From the NCBI RefSeq assembly GCF_014648255.1, contig NZ_BMQT01000017.1, positions 1-59,910 on the forward strand: DNA of 59,910 bases. Reading direction: 5' to 3'. The position numbers and the translations under genes are program-made. Origin of the DNA: Nocardioides albus. Its GTDB lineage: Bacteria > Actinomycetota > Actinomycetes > Propionibacteriales > Nocardioidaceae. Below are positions 48,294 to 58,019 of this stretch, piece after piece. The notes beneath the pieces were generated by a model, which was not told the DNA's origin, did not search any database, and was given only the letters and a program-made list of their open reading frames with translations. Each line of letters starts with the position of its first letter. The stretch's first letter is position 1.

Positions 48294-49304
48294 TCAGTCA
48301 GCGAGGAACGCGGCGAGCGTGTAGGCGGGATGGCGGTCCAGGTTGTGTCGGCCGCGGTCATAGCGCCGCGTGGTCCGGGGGTCCGCATGACCGGCGGCGT
48401 CTTGGACGTCCTCGAGCGGGACGCCGGCCTCGCGGGCGAGGGTGACGAAGGTGTGCCGGAGGCTGTGCGGGGAGAGCTTGTCTGCGTGCTCGATCCCGGC
48501 GCGACGGGCGAGCATCTGGATGGTGGTGTAGGCGCCGGGCTGGGTCCAGCGCCGGCCGGTCTGGGTGGTGAAGATCGGTCCGTCCTCGCGATCGTCGAGG
48601 TAGGTCGCGATGGCTTCGGCGGTCGAGGGTGCGAGCACGACGTCGCGGCGTGCTCCGCCTTTGCGGGTGATCGACAGGGTGCGGTGCCCTCGTGCTGAGG
48701 AGAGGTCGTCGACGTCGGCGGAGAGTGCCTCGTTGATGCGTAGCCCGTCGTGCAGCAGCAGCGTGACCAGGGCCTGCGAGCGGGCCGAATGTACCCGGGC
48801 GGCCTCCAGGAGCGCTTTCGCCTCGGCTCGGTCCAGCCCGAGAGTCGGCGAGTCCGTCGGGGTGCTCGGTCGCGTGACGTGCTCGAGGGGTGACCGGTCG
48901 AGGACCCCCTCGGCGGTGGCGTACTTGTAGTAGCCGGCCAGGGCGGCGAGCCGGCGGGCGATCGTCGAGGGCTTGGCCGGTGGCTCCCGGTTCTCCATCT
49001 GACGGCGGTAGCCGTCGACGGCAGCCCTGTTCGCGTCGAGCGGGTCGATGGCCAGCACCGTGCACCAGCTGAACCAGTCCTCCAGGTCGCGGCCGTACGC
49101 CCGTCGGGTGTGGCCGGTGTAGCCCAGCAGGAACCGCTGTGCGAGAGCATTCGCGCGCTTCTCGCGTGGGAGCTGCCACAGCGGCTCGAGGAACGTCGCG
49201 TGCACGCGCGCCAGATCGACGTCGAGCTCGCCGGCGACCACCTCCGGGCGTACGTCAGGCACGCCGGCAGGGGCGGTCTCGGGGACGTCTTCAGCCTCGC
49301 TCAT
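48294..49304 (-). CDS. Tyrosine recombinase/integrase, 336 aa
   Basis: SAM-like N-terminal core-binding domain (residues 30-145) and catalytic domain with R189 (DGLRINEAL), K215, H280/R283 (HSLRHTFVTLAREAG), H306 (GHADPRTTRRY) and the nucleophile Y315. It could resolve multimers or integrate the element. ATG 49304 lies six bases after TATCAT, so the message may be leaderless. Confidence 0.92.
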   Translation of the reverse strand: MSEAEDVPETAPAGVPDVRPEVVAGELDVDLARVHATFLEPLWQLPREKRANALAQRFLLGYTGHTRRAYGRDLEDWFSWCTVLAIDPLDANRAAVDGYRRQMENREPPAKPSTIARRLAALAGYYKYATAEGVLDRSPLEHVTRPSTPTDSPTLGLDRAEAKALLEAARVHSARSQALVTLLLHDGLRINEALSADVDDLSSARGHRTLSITRKGGARRDVVLAPSTAEAIATYLDDREDGPIFTTQTGRRWTQPGAYTTIQMLARRAGIEHADKLSPHSLRHTFVTLAREAGVPLEDVQDAAGHADPRTTRRYDRGRHNLDRHPAYTLAAFLAD

Positions 49305-49310
49305 ACCCTT

Positions 49311-49330
49311 ATGATAATCACTCTTATCAT
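49311..49330. promoter_or_regulatory. 7-6-7 inverted repeat beside the recombinase start
   Basis: ATGATAA-TCACTC-TTATCAT. It overlaps the -10 of the recombinase and could be an operator or, given the six-base spacer typical of tyrosine-recombinase core sites, a recombination site. The rest of the gap to 49448 has no gene. Confidence 0.45.
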
Positions 49331-49448
49331 GTCACCCTTGGTAAGGTGCCGGGACTGTCGGTGTTCATCCATACGATGTGTCTGAGACATTTTGCGGCAT
49401 CGAGCCGAGGGGCTTACCGAGTGCAGGCGTTACGAGTCGCCGACCGGC

Positions 49449-49910
49449 TCAGAACTGCCAGCCCTGCTCGCGCACATAGTCGAAGAACTTGATCGCCGCG
49501 ACGCCGTGCTCGTCGGCGACGTTGGGGATCTTCTGGTTCTTGCCTAGGGCGTTCGAACCCTTGCGGTTCTCTTCGGTGACGATCGTCGACTTCTCGGCCT
49601 TGGCGTGAGCGATGACGAAGGGGTCAGCCTCGTTGAGCTGCCCCTGGACCCACTCAGGATGGGCGGCCGCGATCTCGGCGACGACGGCCAGTTCCTCCTC
49701 GGTGACGCCGCACACGAAGCCCTCCAGGCTCTTCGCCCAGGTGTACAGCTCGTCGCCGCCACGCTTTACCTCGCGGAGGATCGCCTCGCAGATGCAGGCT
49801 TCACCGGCGGCCACCGCGGACTCGATGTTGCTCCACATGGCCGGGAAGATGTCGCGGGGGTAGAGGCGCACCAGTCCGACCAGGATGTTGGTATCGAGCG
49901 TGAACTTCAC
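49449..49910 (-). CDS. DUF4411 (PIN-like) protein, 153 aa
   Basis: Starts MKFTLDTNILVGL with the PIN-domain acidic residue, EAILREVKRGGDEL, and later NEADPFVIAHAKAEKSTIVTEE, the second acidic cluster. DUF4411 proteins occur with ImmA/IrrE-type partners as toxin-like PIN nucleases. GTG 49910 overlaps the upstream gene by four bases. Confidence 0.85.
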   Translation of the reverse strand: MKFTLDTNILVGLVRLYPRDIFPAMWSNIESAVAAGEACICEAILREVKRGGDELYTWAKSLEGFVCGVTEEELAVVAEIAAAHPEWVQGQLNEADPFVIAHAKAEKSTIVTEENRKGSNALGKNQKIPNVADEHGVAAIKFFDYVREQGWQF

Positions 49911-51040
49911 TCTGCACCGCCCGTGCGGTAGTACTCGTCGAGCATCTGCTCGACCATCGGGAGGCGCGCGTTAAGCAGGTAGGTCGCGTCCACCCAGTCG
50001 ACGCGCCGGTCCTCCAGCGCTTGAGCTACAGCGCCGATGTAGGTGGGCCCGAGATCGCGGTAACGTAGCCGCCACGGTGGCACGAAGCCCTCCTTCTGCT
50101 TTTGGGCGTCGCGGGCACGCTGCCAGTTCTCGTCGCTGGCGGACCGGACGGCTTCCAGGTCGTCATCGTCGATGAGATCGAGCCGGCGGAGCCGTACCGC
50201 GGCGGCCAGCGGGCTGACCTTGAAATGGCGCGCGAGCTGCTCGGCAAGCGCCATGGGCTCCTGTGTGTCGCTGAGGTGATCCCGGACCGCGGACTCCGGC
50301 ATCAGAAAGTTCGCAGCGAAGCTGTTGGCGAGCGCCTCCTCGTCGACGGACTCGCGCAGCACGCACAGGCCACTGGTCCGGCTGATCAGGTGGGCGACCT
50401 CATGAAACAGCGTGAACGTCCGGCCCGCAGCGCTGTCCGCGCCGTTCACGATGATCAGCGCGAGCTCGTCGTGGTGGACGGACAGGCCGCGGAACGTGTC
50501 CAGGGAGATTCCGGTGGTCTGGAAGACCAGGACGCCGTTCTCCTCCAGCAGGCCTCGCCAGAAGTTGAACACCTGGTTGTTCTGAGACTCGGGCGGAACG
50601 AACGTGTCCCTCAGCCCGAGGCTCTGGCGCAGGGCTGCAGCGCGCGCAGCGACGCTCTTCCAGCCGATCGCGCCGGTAGTGATGCGGCGGCTCGGAGCAC
50701 CACCCAAGTCGAGCATGGCGTCACGGTGCTGCTCGGCGCGCCGCATCTCCTTGGCGAGGTCCGCGGGCAATTCGTCGTCCCCGCGGCCGCGGAAGTCGGC
50801 CGTCTCGGGCACGTCCGGGGCGGCCGGCGGCGGTGCAAAGAAGAAGCCCAGGGGCCGATCGAGCTTCGCCGCCATGAGGGTGAGCTGACGGAACGTGGGC
50901 AGAGCGTCGCCACCTTCGAACTCGGTGACCCGGCGGGGTTTGACGTTGAGAGCCCTCGCGAGCTCTTCGACCGTGACGTGGCTGACCTCGCGAGCCCAGA
51001 TGAGAGCGTCGGGTTTGATGGGCGCTCGAGCAGCCACCAT
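49907..51040 (-). CDS. XRE regulator with ImmA/IrrE metallopeptidase domain, 377 aa
   Basis: N-terminal XRE helix-turn-helix (residues 15-70) followed by a COG2856 peptidase domain with the zinc motif HEVAH at 213-217 and a later E (EALANSFAANFLMP). It is typically paired with a DUF4411 toxin-like PIN protein, as here, and probably regulates or counteracts it. ATG 51040 has GGGGGTGG upstream. Confidence 0.9.
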   Translation of the reverse strand: MVAARAPIKPDALIWAREVSHVTVEELARALNVKPRRVTEFEGGDALPTFRQLTLMAAKLDRPLGFFFAPPPAAPDVPETADFRGRGDDELPADLAKEMRRAEQHRDAMLDLGGAPSRRITTGAIGWKSVAARAAALRQSLGLRDTFVPPESQNNQVFNFWRGLLEENGVLVFQTTGISLDTFRGLSVHHDELALIIVNGADSAAGRTFTLFHEVAHLISRTSGLCVLRESVDEEALANSFAANFLMPESAVRDHLSDTQEPMALAEQLARHFKVSPLAAAVRLRRLDLIDDDDLEAVRSASDENWQRARDAQKQKEGFVPPWRLRYRDLGPTYIGAVAQALEDRRVDWVDATYLLNARLPMVEQMLDEYYRTGGAE

Positions 51041-51202
51041 CCACCCCCGTCATCCCTGCACCTCTACCGGTGCGTCAGTCTAGGGCTCCGCTTCCTGTCG
51101 GTGGCCGAGTTCCCGGCTATTGCCTTCACCCGCTGCTCGGGCTGGTCGCCCCGAACAGTCAGCACGCTACGCCGGACCTCCGACAGGCGCCGCTGAGCAC
51201 GG

Positions 51203-51415
51203 TCAACTGCGGTCGGTCAGTTCGAGGGTGAGTCCGAGCGCCCCCGCGATCTTGCCGATGGTCGCGGTACTGACATCGCTGTCGGCCTCGACGCGTGCGA
51301 TCGTCGGCCGCGAAAGACCGGCGGCCTGCCCGAGTTCCTCCTGCGACCATCCCCGCTTCTTCCGGGCCTCACGGATGACCTCACCGAAGAGAGGACAAGC
51401 GGACTCCACGCTCAT
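51203..51415 (-). CDS. Small XRE-family regulator at the end of the hsd operon, 70 aa
   Basis: One helix-turn-helix (GEVIREARKKRGWSQEELGQAAGLSRPTIARVEADSDVSTATIGKIAGALGLTLEL). ATG 51415 overlaps the hsdR stop by four bases, so it is co-translated with the restriction subunit. Controller proteins usually lie upstream of restriction genes; here it is at the 3' end. It may repress the hsd promoter through the TTCCTGATACA repeats near 57723-57759. Confidence 0.85.
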   Translation of the reverse strand: MSVESACPLFGEVIREARKKRGWSQEELGQAAGLSRPTIARVEADSDVSTATIGKIAGALGLTLELTDRS

Positions 51416-54400
51416 GACTCCGCCGCCTCTGGCTTGCCCCCGGACGCCTGGTCGCGATGGTGCTGGGAGTGAAGCGCGTCCGCCGCGATGTTCGCGATCT
51501 CGGCGATGAACGCGGGGTCGGTCATGTAGGACTGGATCTCCTGGGACTCCTGGCAGGTCTTCAGGACCGCCAGGCCGACGGCACTACTGAAGCCCTCGGA
51601 CGCCTTGAGCTGGGCCACGGTGTTGTTCTGCGCCATCGCCACGGCCTCGTCGTTGGCGTCCAGGAAGCCCCAGAAGGTCGTGATGAAGCCCGACACGGTC
51701 TCGGGGCTCACGTCGACGCCCTTGGCCTTGAACATCTCGTTGACGCGGTCGATGGCCTCGTCCAGGGGACCGCGCTCCGGGGTTCCCGCGGAGCCACGAC
51801 GCTCGCCGTCGAACTCCGGCAGCTTGATCCCCTCGGCAGTTCCCTGGATCAACGAGTGGTCCTCGTTGATCGCCGCCGGCACCAGCTTCACACCGGAGAG
51901 CTGGACGCCATCCAAATAGCTGTCGTCGCCTTCGGTGCCCTCCGCGTGCAGGTTGCGCACCAAGAGCGTCGCGAGGATCGCACGGCGGTGAAGGTCGGGG
52001 TCCTGGTAGTCGACGATCTGGCTCAGGAACTGCCACGCGTTGCGGTAGGCCAGCACGTCGGCACGAAACTGCTCCAGCTCCTCCCTGAGCTTCTTGTCCT
52101 TCGTCAGTCGAGCCTGCCTCCACTGAGTGGCCCAGTTGACCTTGACCGGCGCGAGTGCCTTGGCGATCGCCTCGCCGCCCGCGTCGGTGAGGAAGGCGTC
52201 GGCAACGGCGTCCATGTCGGCCTGCCCGTAGAGCCCGGCGGTGTCCATCCGCTCTCCGAGCGTGTACAGCGCGTTGGGGTCGACGTCGCCCTCAACGTGT
52301 GCGTCGGAGTAGTAGAGCGCGAAGTCCTTCTGGACGCCGGCGGGCGTGTTGCGGAAGTCGACGACCATGGGCGCGGTCTTGCCCGGGTAGATGCGGTTCA
52401 GCCTTGAGAGGGTCTGGACGGTGGCGACGCCGGTGAGCTTCTTGTCGACGTACATCGCCATCAGCCGCGGCTCGTCGAAGCCGGTCTGGAACTTGTTGGC
52501 CACGATGAGGACCTTGTAGATCCCTTCCTCGCGGAACGCGGTGGAAACGTCGCCGAGCCCGTTGACGGAGATCTCAGTGACGTCCTCGCCGGACTCGTCC
52601 TTGAGACTGCCGGAGAATGCCACGAGCGTGCTCATGTCGTCATAGCCCTGCGCGGCGATGTACTCGTCCATCTTCCGCGACCAGTTGAGCGCCTCCTGTC
52701 GCGAGCTGGTCACGACCATCGCCTTGGCCTCTCCACCGAGCATCCCCATGACGTTGCGCCGGAAGTGCTCGATGACGACCCGGACCTTCTGCGCGATCGC
52801 GGTCGGGTGCAGACGCGCGTACCTGACGATGTTGGAGACGGCCTCGCCGGTGTTGACCTTGATCTCGGCCTCGTCCTCGCTCTCCAGGGTGTTCTTCACC
52901 CGCAGGAACATGTCGTAGGTCGAGTAGTTGGTCAGCACATCGAGAATGAAGCCCTCCTCGATCGCCTGCGCCATCGTGTAGGTGTCGAACGCCTCCCAGC
53001 GGCCGTCCCTCTTCGTGCCGAACAGGCGCAGCGTCTTGGCCTTCGGCGTCGCCGTCAGCGCGACGAACGTGATGTTCGCGGCCTTCGCGATCGCTGAGTC
53101 CTTGGCCTCCAGGAGGTCGTCGGCGCTGATGTCCTCGTCCGGATCGAGTTCGACGTCGACCAGCAGCTCCTTCAACTGGCGCGCGGCTGAGCCGGACTGC
53201 GAGGAGTGCGCCTCGTCGGCGACGACGGCCCACCGCCGGCCGCGGAGTTCCTCGGTGTCCTCGATCAGCTTCATGACTTCCGGGAAGGTCTGCAGGGTGC
53301 AGGTAACGATGTGGTCGCCCTCGAGGAGCGCCTTCCTCAACTGCGGGGACTTCGCCTGCGACTTCTTCTCCCCCACCGTGACGACAAGCCCCTGGCTGGA
53401 CTGCACGAGGTTCATGTCGTGGCGGATGTTCTCGTCGAGCACGGTCCGGTCGGTTACGACGATGACCGAGTCGAACGTCGACTTCGAATCCGCGCCCATG
53501 TGCCGGATCAGCCGGTGGCTGAGCCAGGCGATCGTTTTGGTCTTGCCGGAGCCCGCCGAATGCCAGACCAGGTACCGCTTCCCGGTGCCGCTGGCCTCGA
53601 TGTCGGCGACGATGCGCTCGACGGCACGCAGCTGGTGGAAGCGCGGGAAGACCAGCCGCCCGTCGCCCTTCTTCCCTGACTTGCTCGGCTCGAAGAGAGC
53701 GAAGTCCTTCAGGATCCGCATGAACATCGGGCGGGCCAGGATCTCGCGCCACAGATAGTCAGTCGACGAGCCGGTCGTGGAAGGCGGGTTGCCTTCGTGG
53801 CCCTCGTTGCCTTGGTTGAAGGGCAGAAAGACCGTGTCCCCACCCTGGAGCTTCGTGGTCATGTAGACGAGGTCGTTGGAGACCGCGAAGTGGACCAGGG
53901 CGCGGCCCGGTGCCAGCAGCGGGCGGTTCCTGCCGGGTTTGCGGTCCTCGCGGTACTGGCGGATCGCGTGCTGGACGGTCTGGGTGTTGTCCGTCTTCAG
54001 CTCCATCGTCACCACAGGGATGCCGTTGGCCGTGAGGACGACGTCGAGCTCCTCGCCGGTGGTCGTGTCGAACCGGACCTGGCGAAGGACTCGCAGCCGC
54101 ACCGCTTCGGCAGCCTCCACGACCTCGGTGAGGTTCGGGTTGGCCGGCGGGAACTCCATCATCGGGCCGAACTTGGCAGCGGGGCGCCCCACCTGGGCGT
54201 AGGTGAAGCCCTTGCGAAGCACGCCGAGGAGGCCTCCGACCGGGTGCCCGGTGGTGGCGTCCATCTTGGTCGCCTTCGCGAGCTCCTTGGTGATGTGTTG
54301 CAGGAGCTTCTTCTCGGCGTCGTCCTTCTGGCCGTTGACCAGGTCCGCCGGTACGGCCTTCTCATACTCGTCGGGGTACTGGGTGCTCAGCCAGTGCAGG

Positions 54401-54537
54401 ACATCTCCGGGGATCATCGCGAGCCCGATGTCCCAACCAGTCGACTTGCCGTCGTTCTCGTAGAGCCAGCCGCGCTCGGACAGCGCCTCGCAGAGGTTCG
54501 TCTCGAACTCGAGCTCCAGGAGCTGCGCGTGGCTCAT
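51412..54537 (-). CDS. hsdR: Type I restriction endonuclease subunit R, 1041 aa
   Basis: N-terminal nuclease core with D165 and E179-L-K181 (VVTMELKTD), Walker A HSAGSGKT (326-333) and DEAH (441-444) of the SF2 translocase. It cuts and translocates unmodified DNA as part of the R2M2S complex. It overlaps hsdS by four bases. The length is normal for the family and no frameshift is seen. Confidence 0.95.
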   Translation of the reverse strand: MSHAQLLELEFETNLCEALSERGWLYENDGKSTGWDIGLAMIPGDVLHWLSTQYPDEYEKAVPADLVNGQKDDAEKKLLQHITKELAKATKMDATTGHPVGGLLGVLRKGFTYAQVGRPAAKFGPMMEFPPANPNLTEVVEAAEAVRLRVLRQVRFDTTTGEELDVVLTANGIPVVTMELKTDNTQTVQHAIRQYREDRKPGRNRPLLAPGRALVHFAVSNDLVYMTTKLQGGDTVFLPFNQGNEGHEGNPPSTTGSSTDYLWREILARPMFMRILKDFALFEPSKSGKKGDGRLVFPRFHQLRAVERIVADIEASGTGKRYLVWHSAGSGKTKTIAWLSHRLIRHMGADSKSTFDSVIVVTDRTVLDENIRHDMNLVQSSQGLVVTVGEKKSQAKSPQLRKALLEGDHIVTCTLQTFPEVMKLIEDTEELRGRRWAVVADEAHSSQSGSAARQLKELLVDVELDPDEDISADDLLEAKDSAIAKAANITFVALTATPKAKTLRLFGTKRDGRWEAFDTYTMAQAIEEGFILDVLTNYSTYDMFLRVKNTLESEDEAEIKVNTGEAVSNIVRYARLHPTAIAQKVRVVIEHFRRNVMGMLGGEAKAMVVTSSRQEALNWSRKMDEYIAAQGYDDMSTLVAFSGSLKDESGEDVTEISVNGLGDVSTAFREEGIYKVLIVANKFQTGFDEPRLMAMYVDKKLTGVATVQTLSRLNRIYPGKTAPMVVDFRNTPAGVQKDFALYYSDAHVEGDVDPNALYTLGERMDTAGLYGQADMDAVADAFLTDAGGEAIAKALAPVKVNWATQWRQARLTKDKKLREELEQFRADVLAYRNAWQFLSQIVDYQDPDLHRRAILATLLVRNLHAEGTEGDDSYLDGVQLSGVKLVPAAINEDHSLIQGTAEGIKLPEFDGERRGSAGTPERGPLDEAIDRVNEMFKAKGVDVSPETVSGFITTFWGFLDANDEAVAMAQNNTVAQLKASEGFSSAVGLAVLKTCQESQEIQSYMTDPAFIAEIANIAADALHSQHHRDQASGGKPEAAES

Positions 54538-55751
54538 GCCACTTCCTTCCGTCCAGTGACGACGTCAAGCAGGAACGCCGACGAGCGTTCGACGAGCAGC
54601 TCGCGCAGGGTCGCGACCTTCGCCAACATGTCGTCGATGTTGGTGGTGATCTCGTCGAGATGATCAGCAATCCGGCGCTGCTCATCCATGGGCGGCAGCG
54701 GCACCGGCATCATGTCGAGCGCCGTCTTTGTGACTCGCTGCGCATTCGGACGGACACCTGTGCCGATCGTCCCGAAATAGTCGACGTAGCGAGGGCTGCG
54801 GAAAAGGTGGTGGACGTAGCGCGGATAGAACCGTGGGGAGATCCGGAAGGCTTTGTAGTCCGGGCTGATGTAGCCGGTCAGCGACGAGACGCCCAGGCCG
54901 CCGTGATTGAGCCACATCATGTTGGCGGCGAGCTGGTTCGGCCGGACCACCCGGTAGTGCGAGACATCCGAGGACGCCTGCTGTCCGTCAGTGCGGGTGT
55001 TCAGCTCGACGCCGCGGTATTCCGAGATCGAGAGCAATGGACCAGGCGGATCGTCACCGTTCCGCTCGGTGCTCTCGAAGAAGTCGTAGCCGAACTTCGT
55101 TCGCCGCCAGTACTCCGGTATCCCATCCAGCGGGGAGTGCGCATCCTCGACATGTCCGGAGTGGTCGTCGCCGAGTCCGAAGACCGCTGCCGTGTCCGTG
55201 GATCGCTGCCGAAGAGCGACCGTCAACTCGTCAAGCTTGCCGATCATCGCCTCGGCTTCGTCCAGTCGAGCAGCTATGCGCGCCTGCAGATCGATCGGCG
55301 GCAACGGCACGCGGATTCGCGACATGCGCGTGAAGTTCGTCGACCACAGGTCATCTACGATGCCAGTGCCCCAACGGAAGAACTCGTCTTGGAACGCCGT
55401 ACTGCGCAGCAGATGATGGCCGTAGTCCCCGCGCAGAAGCCCCGGCTTCGGAGTCATGACCGAGTAGACGAGCGAGACGCTTCCGTCCATGCGCGCGAGC
55501 CCTGAGGCACCGCGTCGGTCCGATCGAGAGTTGATGACCAGGTCACCCACTCTTACGAGCTTGCGCTCGCCTTCTGTCTGGGTCTTCGCAACACCCGCGA
55601 GCTGAGGCGTAACCCCGAGCTTTCCGACCGACAGCGCAGGAAACTCATCCTCGCTCACCTTCTCGTTGCGCTCGACCACGATCGATCCGATCGGGGCCAT
55701 GGGGTACACGGATGCCTCGAACAGCGATTCGTGTACTGCCTGAGCGGTCAC
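54534..55751 (-). CDS. hsdS: Type I restriction-modification specificity subunit S, 405 aa
   Basis: Two target-recognition domains separated by conserved helices: IDLQARIAARLDEAEAMIGKLDELTVALRQR (about 155-185) and PLPPMDEQRRIADHLDEITTNIDDML (about 350-380). It sets the DNA site recognised by both methylation and cleavage. GTG 55751 overlaps hsdM by four bases. Which sequence is recognised cannot be read from here. Confidence 0.92.
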   Translation of the reverse strand: MTAQAVHESLFEASVYPMAPIGSIVVERNEKVSEDEFPALSVGKLGVTPQLAGVAKTQTEGERKLVRVGDLVINSRSDRRGASGLARMDGSVSLVYSVMTPKPGLLRGDYGHHLLRSTAFQDEFFRWGTGIVDDLWSTNFTRMSRIRVPLPPIDLQARIAARLDEAEAMIGKLDELTVALRQRSTDTAAVFGLGDDHSGHVEDAHSPLDGIPEYWRRTKFGYDFFESTERNGDDPPGPLLSISEYRGVELNTRTDGQQASSDVSHYRVVRPNQLAANMMWLNHGGLGVSSLTGYISPDYKAFRISPRFYPRYVHHLFRSPRYVDYFGTIGTGVRPNAQRVTKTALDMMPVPLPPMDEQRRIADHLDEITTNIDDMLAKVATLRELLVERSSAFLLDVVTGRKEVA

Positions 55752-57694
55752 CCCTCACTCACCAACCTGAACATGTCCCCGAGTTCCTCCATCAGCTTCT
55801 GGACCTCGGCGTCGATCTCTGCGAGCGGTCTCGGCTCCTTCGGGGCGAAGAAGATTCGAGTGAACGGGATCTCGTTGCCATGCTTCGCCTTGCTCTCGTC
55901 GCAGATCGAGTCCGGCGAGAAGGGCAGCACCTCCCGCTCCATATGCTCGGCGAGATCATCGCTCAGTGGCACGCGCTCAGTGATCTTCCAACCAGCCGCC
56001 ATGACGGGCTGGCCCTTGCGATCGACCGCCAGCGGCGCTTCGTCGTCAGGCTCTCCCATGGCCTTCATGACCGCGTCGACCACGCCCATCGGGGCTTTCA
56101 AGCCCGCCTCCTTCGCCGCCGCGGGGAAGGTCTTCGGCAGGTCGTTCCACGCGGTGCCATCGAGTGACTTCAGCACATCCACATGACCGTCGACGAAGTC
56201 CTTGCGGCTTCGGAGGACCTCAACAGCATCCTCTCTGAAGCGAGTGGCCAGCCGCGCCTGCTTGAAGACCGGCACGTCACGGAACATGAAGTCCTCAGGA
56301 GCCAGGACCCGGGAGATCGCCGGGTCAGCGTGCTCGAAGGCTTCGTACGCCTTGACCAGGATCTCGCGGTGGCGCTGCTCCATCTCGCGACGCTTCTCAC
56401 CCATGGGCCTGCGGAGCAGCGCCCACTGGGCGGTCCCGTCGATCAGCTGGATCTTGCCCTTTCGCTCGTGATCTTTGTTGGTGTCGAGGATCCAGACGTA
56501 CGTGGGGATGCCCGTTCCGTAGAACATGCTCGGCGGGAGCGCGATGATCGCGTCGATCAGGTCCTCCGCAAGCAGCCACTGCCTGATGGCCGTCGGGCCG
56601 TTGTCGCCGTTGAAGAGCGGCGAGGCGTTAGAGACGACTGCAGCCCTGCCGCCTTGACCGTTCCTCGATGCGGGGGTCAGCTTTGATGCGCAGTGTGCCA
56701 GGAAGAGCATCTGCCCGTCAGCGGTGCTCGGTAGGCCGTGGCTGAAGCGCGATCCCGGCACCTTTGCCTGGTCCCGCACCGACTTCTCGTCCGCCGACCA
56801 GTCAGTTCCAAAGGGCGGATTGGACAGGACGTAGTCGAAGGTCTGGCCCTCGTAGAGGTCCTCGACGAGCGTGTTGCCCTGCTTGATCGCGTCCGGCCGG
56901 CCGCCCTGGATCAGGAGGTCGGCCTTTCCGAGGCCGAAGGCTGAGGGCATCAGTTCCTGGCCGTACAGGGTGACGTCGATCTTCTCGTTCATCCGCCGAA
57001 GGGCCTCTTGCGCCACCAGCAGCATGCCGCCGGAGCCGGCGGTGGGGTCGTAAATCGAGCGGAGCGCGCTGTCGCCGGCGAGGGTCTCGTCGTCGTTGGT
57101 GATCAGAATGTCGACCATCAGCTTGATCGCGTCGCGCGGGGTGTAGAAGTTGCCTGCGGCCTTCCCCTTCTTGTTGAAGGCGCGGTACATGACGTCCTCG
57201 AAGACGTCGCCCATGGCGGTGTTGGCGAGGCTGCCGGGAGCCAGGTCGATGGTCGAGAAGTGCTTGATCACCGCGTGCAGGCGGTTGGAGTCAGCTAGGA
57301 CCTTCGCGCGCCGGTTGAAGTCGAAGGCGACCCAGATGTCGGCGATGTTGTGGGAGAAGCCGTCGATGTAGGACTTCAGTGACTTAGCGACGTTGTCATC
57401 GACCGAGGCGATCGTCTTCAGGTCTAGCGGCGAGGTGTTGTAAAAGCCGACCTTAAACCTGTCCTTGACCGCGATGTCGATCAGGTGGGGCGGCATCTCG
57501 CCCAGCGCGGCCACGAACTTCGTGACCTCGTCCTTGGTGCTCGCCAACATGCACTCCAAGCGACGGAGAACCGTGAACGGCAGGATGTAGTCGCCGTAGT
57601 CCTCCTCGTCGACCACGTTGCGCAGGAACTTGTCCGCCGTGTCCCAGACGATTCGTGCCGTCGTCGCTGTGCTCGCTGTCGTCGGTTCTGCCAT
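55748..57694 (-). CDS. hsdM: Type I restriction-modification methyltransferase subunit M, 648 aa
   Basis: SAM-binding motif DPTAGSGGM (216-224) and catalytic NPPF (292-295), the N6-adenine methyltransferase signature. The N-terminal helical domain starts ADKFLRNVVDEEDYGDYILPFTVLRRLECML. Longer than the usual roughly 500 aa because of a C-terminal extension. ATG 57694 is chosen over an upstream extension that contains the promoter. Confidence 0.95.
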   Translation of the reverse strand: MAEPTTASTATTARIVWDTADKFLRNVVDEEDYGDYILPFTVLRRLECMLASTKDEVTKFVAALGEMPPHLIDIAVKDRFKVGFYNTSPLDLKTIASVDDNVAKSLKSYIDGFSHNIADIWVAFDFNRRAKVLADSNRLHAVIKHFSTIDLAPGSLANTAMGDVFEDVMYRAFNKKGKAAGNFYTPRDAIKLMVDILITNDDETLAGDSALRSIYDPTAGSGGMLLVAQEALRRMNEKIDVTLYGQELMPSAFGLGKADLLIQGGRPDAIKQGNTLVEDLYEGQTFDYVLSNPPFGTDWSADEKSVRDQAKVPGSRFSHGLPSTADGQMLFLAHCASKLTPASRNGQGGRAAVVSNASPLFNGDNGPTAIRQWLLAEDLIDAIIALPPSMFYGTGIPTYVWILDTNKDHERKGKIQLIDGTAQWALLRRPMGEKRREMEQRHREILVKAYEAFEHADPAISRVLAPEDFMFRDVPVFKQARLATRFREDAVEVLRSRKDFVDGHVDVLKSLDGTAWNDLPKTFPAAAKEAGLKAPMGVVDAVMKAMGEPDDEAPLAVDRKGQPVMAAGWKITERVPLSDDLAEHMEREVLPFSPDSICDESKAKHGNEIPFTRIFFAPKEPRPLAEIDAEVQKLMEELGDMFRLVSEG

Positions 57695-58019
57695 GCCTAC
57701 CCGTTCCTCGATCCCGCGTCCGTGTATCAGGAACATTACACAGACCGCTGTATCAGGAAGGTGACATTTCGTAACCTGGCTGAGGGCGGCTCCAAAGGAC
57801 TGTGGGTGGTGCCGGCGCCGAGGCCTCCCCCCTCCTGCTGGGTGAGACGGAGTTGGTTCTGATTGTGCGCGGTGCCGCCGACATTTCCACGGCGTATGAC
57901 CGACGCATTGCATCCCCGGGGGGACCTGCGAGTTCATTGCGGGGAGCTCGTCGATGGGTTGGTGCCCGGAAGAGGGGTCGGGGTCTGCCGGCCCCTCCCC
58001 CGGGGTCTTGCCCGTTCAC
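57695..58019. promoter_or_regulatory. hsd promoter with direct repeats, and end of ssb2
   Basis: On the minus strand TTCCTGATACA occurs twice (57723-57733 and 57749-57759), 26 bases apart, flanking a TAATGT -10-like box: a plausible autoregulatory operator for the hsd operon. Further right (57970-58008) is a G+C-rich hairpin that may end the ssb2 transcript. No gene in this gap. Confidence 0.45.
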
